Assembly: GCF_000003195.3 (NCBI RefSeq)
Contig: NC_012876.2
Coordinates: 61,374,407 to 61,438,406 of the forward strand
Direction of reading: 5' to 3'
DNA from: Sorghum bicolor
Taxonomy: Eukaryota > Streptophyta > Magnoliopsida > Poales > Poaceae
Length of the DNA stretch: 64,000 nt
A program made the translations under genes and the position numbers. The notes under the pieces were generated by a model. It was not told the origin of the DNA, searched no databases, and was given only the letters and a program-made list of their open reading frames with translations. Below, piece after piece: positions 10,827 to 22,519 of the stretch; position 1 is the stretch's first letter; each line of letters starts with the position of its first letter.

Positions 10827-11404
10827 TAAAGTTGAGCATGCGGTCCGCGGGCCGAAGGCACGGCCCAAAGCATGGTCATTTGGCTCGGCCCGAGCACGGC
10901 ACGGCCCGATTCTAACCAGGCCCGAGCTGGCCCGAAGCACGTTACGGGTCGTGCTTGGGCCGACCCCTCGGCCCGCCGGGCGGCACGGCACGGCCCGCTT
11001 TTAACAGCAGGCACGGTGTCGGCCCGGTATCAGAAAATTTGTGAAACTTGAAGTATTGTTATGTGACTTGTCAAACTTGTAATTTTTGACAAGTGAAATA
11101 TGATCTTTGAGTATATTGTGTTATGTGAATTGTGAAATATTAATGTCTACGAATTAAATGTGATTTACTTATGCTTTGTTAAATTCTATATTAAATTTGG
11201 TATTTTTTATATAACGGGCCATGGGCCGGCTCGAAGCACTATTGGGCCTCGTGCTTTTCGGGCCAGCCCGGCACGAAAATCGGCCCACGGGCCGTGCCTA
11301 GGCCGTCCGGCAGGCACGATGGCCTATGGAGGCACCGCCCGGTGGCACGTAGGGCATACGGGTCTGTGCCCTATCGGGCCGGGCCGGCCCGTTGATCATC
11401 TTTA
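10827..11404. mobile_element. Non-autonomous hAT-like element with perfect 8-bp TSD
   Basis: GCTATACC occurs at 10819-10826 and again at 11405-11412. Between them the element starts TAAAGTTGAGCATG and ends GATCATCTTTA, imperfect inverted repeats. The outer ~200 bp on each side are GC-rich with many GGCCCG and GGCACGG words in both orientations, while the middle is AT-rich. 578 bp, no transposase frame. Confidence 0.75.
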
Positions 11405-11412
11405 GCTATACC

Positions 11413-12277
11413 CTAGTCACTAATCAGTATACTATTTGTGGCTTTAAGCAGTATATCTATTGCTACTTTAATCAATACCGTTGTACGGATGTTGTAACCC
11501 TGATCAATATGTACGAGTATGTCTGGCCATGTTTGTATATTTTTGGTCAAACTTAAAAATGCTTTGACTCTCTAAGATTATTGGAATAACTTACAATCTG
11601 GAATAGAGGGAGTAGCAATGTGCACACTAGGTGGGACAAAACCGTAAACCTTATTAGTATGCTTGCCGCAGCTCTAATCAGTACCAATGCTGTTACCCCT
11701 AATTAACATTATGAGGTCCATGTTTTGGGAATTTTATTTAAGAAGTGGTGACCTGAGAGCACGTTAGCTAGGTCAAAGCCTATAATCTTAATAATTAACA
11801 TCTCTTGCTGACCAGTAATAACAACGTTTACTGTTTTACGTGACCTCTAATTCCCTAAATAAAAGGTGTGTTGTGAAGAATTCACAAAAAGAAAAACATG
11901 CCATTTTTTTTAAAAAAAAAGGAGATCGAGATAAAAAAAATAAGCCACCGCAGGCCAGCTTCCCCTCCCACCGGGCCGCGCGGAGGCTCGTGACCTCCGG
12001 ACCGAGAGCGACCTTTGCCCACGGTAAGCTATAATGCATTCTATATAATGATATTTTAATCTGGTAAAATTTGTTAAAAATTATGATTTGAGGAGAAACT
12101 CTTTAATCTATGTATATAACGGAGAGAGTATTATTGAGAGCAGTTACATGCAGTCATTAAGCCGTAGCCATTTTCGTTTGAAACGGAGAGTCGCAGCCAC
12201 TGACCAATTAAGCTCATTCAGAGCACTCTACCAAAATAATCCGAGAGGTTACGCTTGCAGCACCTAAGCGTCTCTAA
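11413..12277. other. Intergenic, no gene seen
   Basis: AT-rich sequence with one A-run (about 11908-11920). No frame with recognisable protein content on either strand. Confidence 0.6.
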
Positions 12278-12492
12278 GACTATCTCCAACAAATGAGTAC
12301 TTATATAGAAGAACTATTTTAGATTGTTTGAAAGTCACAACTTAAATATGGGTATTGTCTTTCTTCTGAAAACTCGTCTGCAGAAAAGATTATCTTTTAG
12401 ATCATGTTATTGGAGAAGATGTCGAATAGATATTGAACTTTTGTCTATAGCGCTACCCAAATATCGAATAAGTGTTGTTTGTAGAGATAGTC
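12278..12492. repeat. Tourist-like MITE with TAA target duplication
   Basis: Begins GACTATCTCCAACAAA and ends TTTGTAGAGATAGTC, inverted repeats flanked on both sides by TAA. 215 bp, non-coding. Confidence 0.7.
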
Positions 12493-13665
12493 TAACAAGA
12501 AGATAGGATAAAAAAAACTAGTTGCTAGCAAGTACTTCATCGCTATGTTTGCACGGTTCCTAGTGTACTCCTTCGTGGCTTTCTAACCTACGACTGCAGC
12601 TCATAATTTTATTCTTTGTTTATTTCCCCGCCAGATAGTAATTTGTATATGTTGTTGAAACTCGCGTCATAGAATTAAGGGTAGTTTTCATGGCATTAAG
12701 AGTATGTTAGCTTGAGTTTGTCTATCGAATCTGTCAGCCATTGAATAATATTTTTTTCTCACAATAAATTAAAAACAATACTTTTCAACCATAGCTTTTT
12801 AGCCAGTCAAACAAGCCCTAAATAGCATGACACATAGACATTTTTGTTGATAGAGAGAGTGAGAGGAGAAATAGTAGAAAAAACCGTTTCTCATATGACA
12901 AACGAATCGTCATCGAAGACCCGTTTTACCATTTCCAAGGCTTCCTTAGTTCCTTCCGACCTCCCACCCGGATCCCCTACGCTCAACCCGTTCCTCAACT
13001 CCCACCACTGCTTTTCTCGCGCCTTCTCCCCACAAGGCTCCCTCGTGCGCGAAATGTTTCTTTCCCACGATAGTGTTGCTCACGTAAAAGAAACGAAGCT
13101 AGCCAGCGATACTAAGAAGAATAATTGTGTTCTAATACAATATATCTTAGAAATTCTAGGATAAATTAAAAAGAAACGTAAAAGACATATGCATTTTTAT
13201 TTTATTTTCTCTATTTTTAATGTAAGCAATGATTGGTTGATAAATAGAAAGTATTTAATGTAAATTAGTTTTTGTCATCTAAAATGTATTATATTTGAGG
13301 ATAAATTTTGAATGCTACAACGTACTATATTTCAAGATAGAGTGAGTATATATAAATATATATAAAAAACTACTAGCATCCTATTTGCTGCTACTAGTGT
13401 TCTTCTATATTATGTTTATTTCCAAGTCCTTGTAAAAGCTAATGTTCAGTGTACTTTAAAATGGAAGGCTATTTTGTTCCTCCACAGCTGATCCATCTCC
13501 TTTTACGGTGCATTTAAGTTCTCATATATATAGAAACTGCTATAAAAAATTATGGGTTGAGATAGACAATTTCTAAGATACATTAATTTTTCTCCTTTTT
13601 TTATTGGAGACTATCCATAGAAACCAAGGGTAATGACTTCATTTCTCCTCCCAAGTAAGCTAGCC

Positions 13666-13672
13666 ATATAAG
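13666..13672 (+). promoter_or_regulatory. Probable TATA box of the polygalacturonase gene
   Basis: CCATATAAGG lies about 65 bp before the start codon, a spacing that fits a short leader. Confidence 0.45.
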
Positions 13673-13732
13673 GCGAGGAGTTTGTCTCCCTCACGCTACT
13701 CGGCGTCTCTGCAAATTCCCCGTTCCGACGCC

Positions 13733-15555
13733 ATGGCCAGCATCTTCGTCAAGTCCCCGGTGCTCTACTTCGTCGTCGTCGTCGTCGTGCTGCTCTGCGG
13801 CGGCCACGCACACGGCGAGGGCAAAGCGGTGACCGTCTATGACGTGACAGAGTACGGAGCGGCGCCGAGCAACAGGGACAACAAAGACGTGAGTGTCGTT
13901 TACTCTCCCACATTTCCACAGATTTTATTCGATCACTTGATATGGTACGTGCATGTCTATACGTTCAACCGTCTGAAATGGTGAATCGCGTACGTGGTCG
14001 CCGTGCATGCAGGCGTTCTTGGCGGCGTGGCGCGCGGCGTGCGACTCCACCGCCGGCAACGCGACGCTCCATTTCCCCAAGGGCACGTTCGCCGTCGGCG
14101 CCGTGGAGTTCGAGGGCCCGTGCAGGAACGGCGGCGCGCCCGCGGTGGTGATCGACGGCGTGCTGCAGCCGTGCGCGGGGTGCCGCCTCTCGAGCGATGC
14201 CTGGATCACCTTCAGCGGCCTGAACAACCTCCTGGTCACCGGCGACGGCGGCACCCTCGACGGCCAAGGCGCCGGCAGCGACGATGACAAGGTCAAGTCC
14301 AAGTCCAAGACGACGGTAAGTTATTATAGCTAGCTTCCCAGAACGTACGCTTGATCAGTTCGATGCCATTTCCTCCTAGTTTTGTCCCGTGCATGTCAAC
14401 GGGGACGTACGGCGAGATGCATGCATGAGATGATTCATTCGGCCATTGCTTGTGATCACCGCAGACGACGACTCTGGTTTTCGACGGCGTGACCAACTCC
14501 ACGCTTCGTGGCCTGGCGTTCGTCAACAGCCGGGGGTTCCACGTGAACATCCGCCGCAGCAGCCGGGTTGTAGCCGAGGGCCTCGGCATCCACGCGCCGG
14601 CGCACAGCCGCAACACGGACGGCGTCCACGTCGGCCTGTCGAGCCACATCCGCGTCCTCGACTCGGTGATCGGCACCGGCGACGACTGCGTCTCCGTCGG
14701 CCCCGGCTCCGTCGACGTCGTCGTCGACGGCGTCATCTGCGGGCCCGGCCACGGACTCAGGTCTCAACTCTCAACACTAGTTGGTCGACATTGATCGAAC
14801 AAATTGTGTGCGAAAAAAAGAAAGAAGAAGAAGAAGAAGAAGGAGAAGAAACCTAGCTAGTATATATCATGAAGAATTACATGTTGTGCGTGGTTTTGCA
14901 TATGCAGCGTGGGGAGCCTGGGGAAGGAGGAAGGCGAGGAGGACGTGCAGGGTCTCATCATCAAGAACTGCACGGTGAAGGGCACCACCAACGGTGTGCG
15001 CATCAAGACGTGGCCCGGGTCGCCGCCGAGCCGCGCGTCCAACATCACGTTCCAGGACATCACCATGGACGGCGTCGCCAACCCCATCATCATCGACCAG
15101 CGGTACTGCCCGCACGACCACTGCGCCGACGCCAACAAGGTACGTGCGTTACCGTGTTTGCCATTGATGTTCTGGACCTAGCTTCAGGGCACACGTCAAA
15201 GAATTAACACGACTAACGGTCTGGTCGCCGGCGGCGTCGGCCGACGACGGAGCATATGCAGCCGTCGGAGGTGCAGATCAGCGACGTGACGTTCGAGCGG
15301 ATCGAGGGCACGTCCAGCAGCAGGGTGGCGGTGCGGCTGCTGTGCAGCGAGGAACGGCCGTGCACCGGTGTGCGCCTCGACGGCATCAACCTCAGCTGCG
15401 GCGACCAGCCCTGCCGCTCGGTGTTGTCCAACGTGCGGGAGACGCCCGACTCCGGCTCGGTGGTGGCGCCGGTGCCAGTGCCAGCGCCAGCGCCGAGCCC
15501 GGTCTCTGCTCCGGCGGCGCGCCCTCCGGTGGAAGCGTTTGCCGTCGCAAGGTAG
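13733..15555 (+). CDS. Polygalacturonase, glycoside hydrolase family 28, secreted
   Basis: Five exons: 13733-13888, 14013-14315, 14465-14760, 14908-15139 and 15262-15555; 426 aa. All junctions are GT-AG and keep frame. Residues 1-28 are a signal peptide with a valine/leucine-rich core, so the enzyme is expected in the cell wall. The start at 13733 is preferred to the in-frame ATG at 13682 because it puts the signal core directly at the N terminus. The right-handed beta-helix motifs are present in order: NTDG (203-206), GTGDDC (223-228, catalytic Asp pair), GHG (248-250, catalytic His) and RIK (283-285). Reaction: hydrolysis of alpha-1,4-galacturonan in pectin. Endo or exo mode cannot be settled from sequence; grass members are often pollen-expressed. 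A proline/alanine-rich stretch (VPVPAPAPSP) near the C terminus is unusual for the catalytic fold and is probably a disordered tail. Confidence 0.92.
14817..14850 (+). repeat. (GAA)n purine tract in polygalacturonase intron 3
   Basis: Nearly pure A/G tract made of GAA units inside the third intron, close to the donor site side. Confidence 0.7.
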
Positions 15556-15707
15556 CATCCGTCCGTTCGTCCGTTAACAGCTGGTTAGCGCTTACTGTAC
15601 GTCAGATGATTATAGAGAAGAAGAAAATTGAAACAACGTTAGGACACGGGCAAGCTTAAATTTTCTTTTGGATTTAGACCTCGATGATGCATGGTCTTGA
15701 TATGGGT

Positions 15708-15725
15708 GGGGGGGGGGGGGGGGGG
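15708..15725 (+). repeat. Run of 18 G's downstream of the polygalacturonase gene
   Basis: An uninterrupted homopolymer of 18 G, followed by more G-rich sequence. It could form a quadruplex, and its length is likely unreliable in sequencing. Confidence 0.85.
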
Positions 15726-16434
15726 TGGCGCTCGTGACGGTGGCCGGGGGGGCACCCGTGATAGAATGGGGGCACGACGGGGACGCGGCAAAATGGGATG
15801 GGAAGCGCCCGCCGCCCGCCACCCGACGACTGCGACGAGAACGCGACGCGCAGCTTGGTATCCCGTCCCGAATCGATCGGTGGATTGAACGGAATTACGT
15901 GCTGCGCTGCAATTGCGTGCTCGGACCAAAACCAAAACAAAAAAAAAACTCCGCATTTAGGCTTTCGTGAGATGCATGCCGACCTAGCTAGATGGATCGG
16001 AGACCGACCATTCTCGTACGCAGGGTGTCGTGAACTCAGCAGGCTCCATTTCTGATTTTTTATCTATATCTGTAGTTTGCTTTTCAAAACATGTGACGCG
16101 TTGTAAACACAAAGCAAAACTGTACGTCTCAAAGCAGATGGTTGCGCTTCTCCAAACGCCACCAGGCTCCAAAATTAAAAACGCTATGATTCCTTTTCAG
16201 CTTATCGCATCGATTGCTTGTACGGGATGGACTATTGGACTGTCACCGTCTGCCCAAGCAAAAGGCTGGCTTTGCGCCTTGCGTCCTATAACCAAAAAAA
16301 AAAAAAGAGGCAAGGGTGAAGGTTTGCTAAGAACGTGTTTTGTTAATTTGTTTCACGCCTACACGTGCCACAGATCGGCGCGCTAAAACTATGGTGTCTC
16401 GCAGTGCTGCATTGCTTGACACCATGGTTTAGAC

Positions 16435-16957
16435 TAGAGATGTCAATGGAGAATTTTCCGTCAGGGAGTGCTTCCCCAGCCCTGTCTCTGTAGGGAAGAA
16501 ACTTCCCTCATCCCATCCCCGCGAAATGTCACGGGGGAGATTTTCTTCCCATCCCCGTCCTCGTGCGGAGAATAATCCCCGTGGGGTTCCCCGTATCCGC
16601 GGTAGTTTATATTAGTGTGATGTCAGCTATTCACATATTCACAAATTCATATTAATGGTATATAAACAGATCTCTTCTATAAAAACTTACATTTAAGATT
16701 GGAAAAGTGAAGGATTAAAGTTTTAACTTTGCTTATATATCACAATTATTGGACCTTGTAAGTATATGAGCCTTGAGAGTCGGGTCCCCGCGCAGAGCGG
16801 GAACGGGGGCATGCATACCATCCCCGTCCCCGCGAACCTCGACGAGGACAACTTTTGCTCCGTTTAATTCCCTGTGGGGTAAAATCTATACCATCCCCGT
16901 CCCTTAATAGGTGAACTCCCCGCGGGGAATCGAGAACGGGGCCCATTGACATCCCTA
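16435..16957. mobile_element. Non-autonomous hAT-like element with TAGRGATGTCAATGG ends
   Basis: The left end TAGAGATGTCAATGG matches the reverse complement of the right end TAGGGATGTCAATGG. The outer parts are rich in CCCCG/CGGGG words in both orientations and the centre is AT-rich, the same architecture as the element at 10827-11404. The flanking target copies (GTTTAGAC against AATTAGAC) agree at only 6 of 8 positions, so the exact ends are uncertain. Confidence 0.6.
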
Positions 16958-17094
16958 GAATTAGACGCACCTTCACAAAGTAGTTCATTTTCATCATCAA
17001 CTCATGTCGCAAACTATGGTGGTTGTCTTGTTCGCGGCACTCTTTTTAGTGCAGCGGCGGCTTAGGCGAGATGTGGTTCCGCGTGAAACAAATA

Positions 17095-17280
17095 TACCTC
17101 ACAATACATGTTTCGTTAGAGTGTTATGCATATTAAATAGGGTGTCACGTAAGTAAAATTGCTGACCTGACAAGATCATTAAATGAAAAAGTTTCATCAG
17201 ATGAGAGAGAAGTTCCATCCCTATAAAACTTATGTGGCTCGGTTATCTAGTTTTTAGTCTCGGTAACAGTGGCAAAAAAA
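17095..17280. repeat. Diverged MITE of the CAGTCTCAATGCA family
   Basis: Shares ATGCATATTAAATAGGGTG, GCTGACCTGACAAGATCATTAAATG and GTGGCTCGGTTATCTAGTTT blocks with the better preserved copy at 40705-40910. Ends degraded. Confidence 0.5.
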
Positions 17281-17429
17281 AATGCTTTCAGACTTGCTTT
17301 TATCGGTTCTTCTTCCTTCCAAAATGATGGTAACCGGCTATCCATACTTCTTAGTTCAAGTCTCGACTTAACGTAGTATACTAGTATGTACTGAATGTAT
17401 GCGCATGTAGGTAAACATTTATATGTATA

Positions 17430-17655
17430 TATAGTCCTTCGTCTCAAAATAAATACACATATCTCTCATTAAGAAGTTATTTTTTAAAGTTTGCTAAATA
17501 CATATAAAAATAATACATCAATATGTATGATGTGTAATAACTATCAAGTATCATTAGATTAATAGTAAAATATATTTTTGTATTAAATATATTAGAATAT
17601 AGATATTTATCATATTTTCTATAAATTTATTTAAACTTTAAATTTTTTGACACAT
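17430..17655. repeat. Stowaway-like remnant, one end recognisable
   Basis: TAGTCCTTCGTCTCAAAATAAATAC resembles the grass Stowaway end followed by its usual body. The other end is not preserved. It lies about 370 bp before the rhomboid start codon. Confidence 0.4.
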
Positions 17656-18028
17656 TTTTTTTAGAAATGAGTGTTTGGGGAGTATTGTGTTTTAATAAAA
17701 AACAAACAATAGCAGCCGAGCTCGTCACCCACCAGTGGTCCCCTCGTGCTAGAGCGATCGTTCTCCTTGTCCCCCACCTCACTCTCCACTCGTCTCCCTC
17801 CAGACTCCACCTCCTCTGGCTGGTCCTCTCCTCTCTTTGGCTCTTCTTCCCGGGTTCCCCTCCTCTCCGTCCTCCTCGCTTCCAAGCCAAGCCAAGCCAA
17901 AATCACACACGCACACAACACACAGAAAGCCGCGCGAGTCCACCCACCAGTCCACTACCCCGCACGCTATAACTGTAGCCAGCGGAGGCGGAGGCGCGCG
18001 GCGGCGGCCGACGACAACTCAGCCAGCC

Positions 18029-21000
18029 ATGGCGACGGGGGGCGGCCAGCAGGGGAAGGCCGCGGGGTACTACCAGTACCCGGCCTCGTACTCGTACGCC
18101 GGCGCCGCGGCCGCGGCCGCGGAGGAGGAGCGCCGGTGGTGGCCGTGGCTCGTGCCCACCGTGCTCGTCGCCTGCATCGCGGTCTTCGCGGCCGAGATGT
18201 TCGTCAACGACTGCCCGCGCCACGGGAGCGCGCTCGGCGGCGGCGCCGGGTCCGGGTGCGTCGCGGCCGGGCTCCTCCGCCGGTTCTCCTTCCAGCCGCT
18301 CCGCGAGAACCCGCTCTTCGGGCCTTCCTCCGCCACGTACGTCTCGTCACTCCTTAGTCCTAGAGAATTACGATTTCGCTCCTGTTTCCGCCGAGTTGTT
18401 GGATCCGGTGCGAATTTGGGGGGTTTCAGGAAGGGTTTGTGACGGGTCCAGTGTTACGATTTCAAGCCAGAGGCCGCGTTTTGGTTGTCGATTTCAAGTC
18501 CAATCGCTAGTAAAGGTAGTTTTTTTTCTAATAAATGCTTGTAAAGGTTGGGGTTAGTACTAGTTGCCATTTTCTTGGTCGTTTTGGTGACTATTTATAG
18601 ATACTCCATACTATAACGAGTAAACGACGAAACTACTGCAGAATCCAAAAATAACCGTTGATCTCACTTCCCAGAAAAAAACTTTGACTAAATATATATT
18701 AGTAAAAAATATTAATAATTAGTATCATTAAAAAGATCTTTGACTCTAGTTTTTTTTAATAAATTTACTTAGAGATACAACTATTTTCTATAAATCTTAT
18801 CAAACTTGCAACGTGAAACCCAAAACGATAATTATTTTGTGACAGTGGGAGTAGATTTATACTAAAACATTTGTCTTTTGTCTTTTGTGATTGTAGCTGT
18901 GATTTTAGCTTAATACTAGCTAAGAGTACAGGGCAGTGACAACACCTGATTCAGTCAGCAGTAGAATCTTCTCCAGAGATTTGTCTTTTGTGTCTGCTAC
19001 GAGTACGTCCCAGTTAAAAATTACAGCTAGTACACTTTTGATAGATCTCAGATATAGATGAGCAGTTTAATAAGTAACCAGGTTATGTTCCTGCTTGTGG
19101 ATTTTTTTCCTATTACTACTGTTATCTCATGACTCTTGCAAAATAATGCAAGGTACTTAATTACTTATTTTTAAATGTAGCTGTAAAATAGATGAATTTG
19201 TCTGTTCTTGACTTCTTGTTTACTAATTCCATCACGTGGGAAAGTTTTTAGATACCAATATGAAACCGGAACTATGTTCAACATTTGCTCGACATTGTCC
19301 TATACTAAAGCACACCATTTTTTGCTTTACAAGCTCCAATTTTGTGCAGCTTGGAGAAGATGGGAGCTCTCAACTGGGCCAAAGTAGTTCATGAGCACCA
19401 AGGGTGGCGCCTCATAAGCTGTATCTGGCTCCATGCTGGTCTAGTTCACTTGGTTGTCAACATGCTAAGCTTGCTCTTCATTGGAATCCGCCTTGAGCAA
19501 CAATTTGGGTTTGGTAAGCTTCTTTTGCACTTGTTGGTTCACTATGTCATTACCACGCTATCTATATTTCCCAGTTCTAGCACCTTGATTGGAATATGTG
19601 CATACTTGACTATCTATTATTTTCCAACATCAATCTCCTATATTTCCCAGTTCTAGCACCTTGATTGGATACTTGACTATCTATTATTTTCCAGCATCAA
19701 TCTCCTATATTTGCCAGTTCTAGCACCTGATTGGATACTTGACTGTCTATTATTTTCCAACATCAATCTCCACTTTGAAGATGTACTTTACATCATAAGC
19801 ATTGAAATGATATGAGCTGATTCTGTCTTGGAGCTTATGGAAATCTGAATTAAGTAGTCATGGAGGTTTCTTTTGAGGCCTTGCCTTTGTGTTGCAACTA
19901 CTTAGTTTTCTATATGCACCATCCTGTTAGGATCGCGACATGAGACCATTACTTTCATCAATCGAAGTATGACTTTGTTGGTTGGTATTCATCTAAGATG
20001 TAATCAGGTTTTACATGTTATTTGAGGCTCATTTTCTTCTAATTTCATCATGGATTTGGATGTATGCTATGTTTACCTTTGTCAATACCTCTGGCATCTG
20101 GTTTTGGCAGTAGTATGGTCTCTGCTGTCAACTCACTTTAGTTTTCTGACTTGCAAGTGCGCATTGGGGTTATCTACTTGATATCTGGCTTTGGCGGCAG
20201 TGTCCTGTCTGCTCTTTTCCTACACAGTAACTACATCTCTGTTGGTGCCTCTGGGGCTTTGTTTGGCCTCCTTGGATCAATGCTTTCAGAGCTTATTATG
20301 AACTGGACTATCTATTCCAACAAGGTCAGCAGAAGGCCTTTCATACTGTTTTGCTTAAGTTTTTCTCTGTGTTTTTTCCTGGCCAAATTTCAGTCAATTC
20401 ACTCTTGCAGGCAGCGGCAATCATAACTCTACTTTTTATAATTGCAATTAACCTGGCCATTGGGATATTACCTCATGCTGATAATTTTGCCCACATTGGT
20501 GGCTTTGCTTCTGGATTTCTTCTTGGATTCGTGCTGCTGGCAAGACCTCAATTTGGCTGGATGGAACGCAGCGAGCTACCTCAGACTAATCAACCTCCAA
20601 AGTACAAATTGTACCAGTATGTCTTGTGGGTTGCTGCACTCCTCTTGCTGGTAGTTGGGTAAGTTGCAACCATCCTAGGATAATTACACTAAAGATCACA
20701 TCTCGCTTGTAATAGGCAATGTGGTATCCACATACCATAATTGCCTTGGGCTTATGCATTGTTGCAAACTAATGCCAAACAACTACTATCTCCATTCAGT
20801 AAAAGGTGTTGTTTCAGATATGTAAAATAAGCATAGTACAAGGTTTGCTCTACTGTCTAAACTACCATCTTTTAGTGTCATAGATAAGTGATGTTTTTGG
20901 GGCTGTCTTAAGTAATAATCACTACAAACCTTGACTAGAAATACTCTTCCTGTGTTGGGTCTGAATGTTTGGAAATGATACAAGTAGATTGTTTTCCAAA

Positions 21001-21301
21001 AGATTCATCAGATATATTTTTGCCTGTTCAATATGCTATGGTAAAATAAAAAGTAGGAGCCAAAGTTTATTTTGGCTTAAGACAAGTCCAAATTTAGTGA
21101 TTGGACGTAGCACTTTGTATGAGCAATGATGATTCTTTTCCTTAATAATCGAAACTTGAAGCATTGACAAATGTGGCTTTACGTTGCAGATTTGTGATTA
21201 TCTTGGTCATGCTCTTCAAGGGTAAGAACGGGAACGATAGCTGCCACTGGTGCCATTACCTGAACTGCGTACCAACATCCAGATGGAAGTGCGATACATA
21301 G
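18029..21301 (+). CDS. Rhomboid-type intramembrane serine protease
   Basis: Five exons: 18029-18336, 19350-19513, 20158-20324, 20411-20658 and 21190-21301; 332 aa. A Gly/Gln/Tyr/Ala-rich cytosolic N terminus (1-40) precedes TM1 (about 43-62), a lumenal loop with [15 protein letters not shown], then the rhomboid core. Signature residues are all visible: WR (122-123), HxxxxHLxxN (His131, His136, Asn140), GASG with catalytic Ser189, and AHIGG with catalytic His241. Seven TM segments can be placed. The Cys-rich tail ([17 protein letters not shown]) is the ending seen in plant secretory-pathway rhomboids of the RBL1-RBL3 type. Expected role: cleavage of membrane proteins in the Golgi or another secretory membrane; the substrate is unknown. 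Both catalytic residues are kept, so this is not an inactive iRhom. Intron 1 holds a Stowaway-like relic and intron 2 a triplicated 67-bp repeat. Confidence 0.92.
18655..18855. repeat. Stowaway-like relic in rhomboid intron 1
   Basis: Starts near CTCACTTCCCAG and ends GACAGTGGGAGTA, with the ACTTTGACTAAATAT body common to grass Stowaway elements. Ends are worn; no TSD can be read. Confidence 0.35.
19562..19770 (+). repeat. Three tandem copies of a ~67-bp unit in rhomboid intron 2
   Basis: Units at 19562-19637 (76 bp, with a 9-bp extra block), 19638-19704 (67 bp) and 19705-19770 (66 bp) each run from CTATATTTSCCAG to CATCAATCTC. They are nearly identical, which implies a recent expansion. Copy number may vary between accessions. 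Confidence 0.85.
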
Positions 21302-21867
21302 CTTGCTATATTCTGCAAAGTATATGCTTCTTGAGGGAGCAGATTTTTTTTATTTTTTATTTTTATTTTTTTTATGTTGGTGTGTTTGTGGAAATGTACG
21401 ACGAAATGTGTCCTCCTCCACCTGACCATCCTGCACTTGTGCCCTAATTCTCCCTGGTTCTTTGAAGTACAAATGTTTCAGAATTGTAGCTCGAGCTTGT
21501 AACTGTTGATTTCAGCGCAATTGCTATATTTGATTCTCTCACAACAAATCAACATCAGCCGCTGAAACAATCCAACGAACATGATGAGAAACACTAGCTT
21601 CACTTGATAACTGTGGACGGCAAATATAAAGCATGTAGATTTTTTGAGTGTCTACGCACTGGGGACTAGAGAGTTGAAAGATTGCCAAAGCTCAATTGCA
21701 TTTTATGACGATGAGCTTCAGGTTTGTTTGAAAGATTGAATTGTCTTGCTTTTGAAGAGAACATAAACGAACTTCCAAATTAGACATTGCTCTTCTCTAG
21801 ACTCCATTGCCGGCAGCAAGGCATATACCAAGTCAGTTCCTTGTGGCTACAGATGCTTTCAGCCCCC

Positions 21868-22083
21868 GGCCTTGTTTAGATAAACCCAAAACTTTATAAG
21901 ATTCTCCGTCACATCGAATCTTACGGCACATACATAAAGTATTAAAAATAGATAAAAAGAATAACTAATTGCACAGTTTACTTGTAAATCACGAGACAAA
22001 TCTAGTTACTTTATAATTAGACAATATTTGTTAAATAAAAACAAAAATACTACAGTATCAAAATTTAAAAACTTTTTACATCG
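21868..22083 (-). repeat. Tourist-like MITE between the rhomboid and UBX genes
   Basis: GGCCTTGTTTAGATAAACCC left end, then CGTCACATCGAATCTTACGG, TTGCACAGTTTACTTGT and ACTACAGTATC blocks. The right terminal repeat is lost. Confidence 0.6.
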
Positions 22084-22519
22084 GCAAAGCGTCCTCCATC
22101 ATCGGCTTCGTGAACAGGGACCAACGCTTTTCCTTTCTCCTCTTCTACCGCCGCGGCATCCTTGTTTCGCAAGAAGATAGGAAAAGCCGCTGTCGATGGC
22201 GTTTTACGCCCATGCCCCTACTCCTCTCCGATCCAGTCATCCAGCGCTTCAACACGCAAGCGTTCGCGAGGGCACCGGCGTCATTTCCGGCGTCTGTCGT
22301 TCTCGCGCAGGCCCACCGCTGACGACGGCCCACCACGGCCCGCGAGACGGCGAGAGGAGAGCAATAAGAAAGCACCACATCGCCCCCCGACCACACTTGA
22401 ATTAACACGCACGGCTCCGCTGCTTCGCGACTCCTCTCCGGCTCTCCGCACCGCCCCCCACAAACCTCCTCGCCGTTGCATCGCCGCGGCGGCCCCCCCA
22501 GGCCGCTGCGCCTCCAGCC

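Noticed and set aside
12844..13164. 106-codon plus-strand ORF
   Set aside because: No domain, no splice or promoter context; probably repeat-derived.
13682..13732. In-frame ATG 17 codons upstream of the chosen polygalacturonase start
   Set aside because: It would put a polar Ser/Arg segment before the signal peptide core, and it lies only about 15 bp from the TATA-like box.
16435..16957. Reading CCCCG-rich words as a CRISPR-like or satellite array
   Set aside because: Words are irregularly spaced and in both orientations, bounded by hAT-type ends.
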